From contig CAZLHQ010000192.1 in NCBI GenBank assembly GCA_964559355.1, positions 1-5,564 of the forward strand: DNA of 5,564 bases. Direction: 5' to 3'. The position numbers were made by a program, and so were the translations under genes. Every line of letters starts with the position of its first letter. Within the stretch, counting starts at the first letter, position 1. The notes under the pieces were generated by a model. That model did not search any database and was not told the DNA's origin. It saw only the letters and a list, made by a program, of their open reading frames with translations. This DNA comes from JAEUMD01 sp964559355 (GTDB lineage Bacteria > Pseudomonadota > Alphaproteobacteria > Rhizobiales > Hyphomicrobiaceae). Below, piece after piece: positions 4,992 through 5,564 of the stretch.

Positions 4992-5564
4992 ATGAGCATC
5001 AATCTGCAACTGCCAAAGCTCACCGACCTGCGACCGAGGATCACCGTGATGGGGGTCGGCGGCGCCGGCTGTAACGCCGTCAACAACATGATCGCGGCTG
5101 GGCTGACAGGGGTCGAGTTCGTGGTCGCAAACACGGACGCACAGGCGCTGGCCGCCTCCAGCGCGGAGCATCGCCTGCAGCTCGGCATCAATCTGACGGA
5201 AGGGCTCGGCGCCGGCTCCAAGCCCGAGATCGGCGAGGCTGCCGCGGAAGAAGCCATCGACGAGATCAGGTCGCAGATTTCGGGTTCGCACATGCTGTTT
5301 ATTGCTGCCGGCATGGGCGGTGGAACCGGCACCGGGGCATGCGCCGTCATTGCCCGCATCGCGCGCGAGCTTGGCGTGCTGACGGTTGGTGTCGTCACCA
5401 AGCCCTTCATGTTCGAAGGCACGCGCCGTCAGCGTTCTGCTGAGGCGGGAATCAACGAGCTCAAGAAGCACGTCGACACCCTGATCGTCATTCCCAACCA
5501 GAACCTGTTCCGCGTTGCCAACGAGAAGACGACCTTTGCGGAGGCATTCGTGCTTGCCGACCAG
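4992..5564 (+). CDS. ftsZ: Cell division protein FtsZ, N-terminal 191 residues, 3' truncated by window edge
   Basis: FtsZ is the tubulin-like GTPase that polymerises at midcell into the cytokinetic ring. The reading frame is open to the window end, with no stop. The protein begins with a short segment and PRITVMGVGGAGCNAVNNMI (15-34), the nucleotide-binding start. EFVVANTDAQAL (42-53) and TEGLGAGSKPEIG (69-81) follow. The tubulin signature GGGTGTG is at 109-115, and VGVVTKPFMFEGTRR (132-146) and the VIPNQNLFRVANEKTTFAEAF region near the end are strongly conserved. The T7 loop, C-terminal domain and FtsA-binding tail lie outside the window. Compared with typical alphaproteobacterial FtsZ it has Cys27 where Gly is usual (GAGGNA) and ACAV (116-119) directly after the signature where AAPV is usual. 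Its position right after ftsA marks it as the main FtsZ rather than a second copy. Confidence 0.96.
   Translation, partial: MSINLQLPKLTDLRPRITVMGVGGAGCNAVNNMIAAGLTGVEFVVANTDAQALAASSAEHRLQLGINLTEGLGAGSKPEIGEAAAEEAIDEIRSQISGSHMLFIAAGMGGGTGTGACAVIARIARELGVLTVGVVTKPFMFEGTRRQRSAEAGINELKKHVDTLIVIPNQNLFRVANEKTTFAEAFVLADQ

Noticed and set aside
4698..5471. Open frame of 257 codons on the minus strand across ftsA, the spacer and ftsZ
   Set aside because: It runs antisense to two well-identified genes and has no family motif or ribosome site.

Overview
The window is high-GC and has the gene order of the division and cell wall (dcw) cluster of an alphaproteobacterium: 3' end of murB, ddl, ftsQ, ftsA, 5' part of ftsZ, all on the + strand. 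The FtsZ, Ddl and FtsQ sequences look most like those of Hyphomicrobiales (Rhizobiales) relatives. That placement is inference from remembered family sequences, not a search.

Layout: murB C-terminus (2-214). A 178-base non-coding gap (215-392) holds a possible promoter and an inverted repeat. A compact FitAB/VapBC-type toxin-antitoxin pair follows: RHH antitoxin 393-644 and PIN-domain ribonuclease 652-1068. Next is a small inner-membrane protein gene (1147-1613) broken by an 8-bp tandem duplication. Then come ddl (1643-2602), ftsQ (2590-3609, overlapping ddl if its TTG start is right), ftsA (3606-4880, 4-base ATGA overlap with ftsQ), a 111-base spacer, and ftsZ (from 4992, running off the window).

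The core genes form one pathway. MurB completes UDP-MurNAc, Ddl makes the D-Ala-D-Ala end of the peptidoglycan stem peptide, FtsQ is the bitopic divisome scaffold, FtsA tethers FtsZ to the membrane, and FtsZ forms the cytokinetic ring. The unusual part is about 1.4 kb of accessory DNA (215-1642) between murB and ddl, carrying a toxin-antitoxin module and a decayed membrane-protein gene inside an essential, normally tight operon.

I found no convincing new biological system. The observations most worth checking are the frameshifted membrane gene, which is explained exactly by one 8-bp duplication, and the toxin-antitoxin insertion in the dcw cluster.
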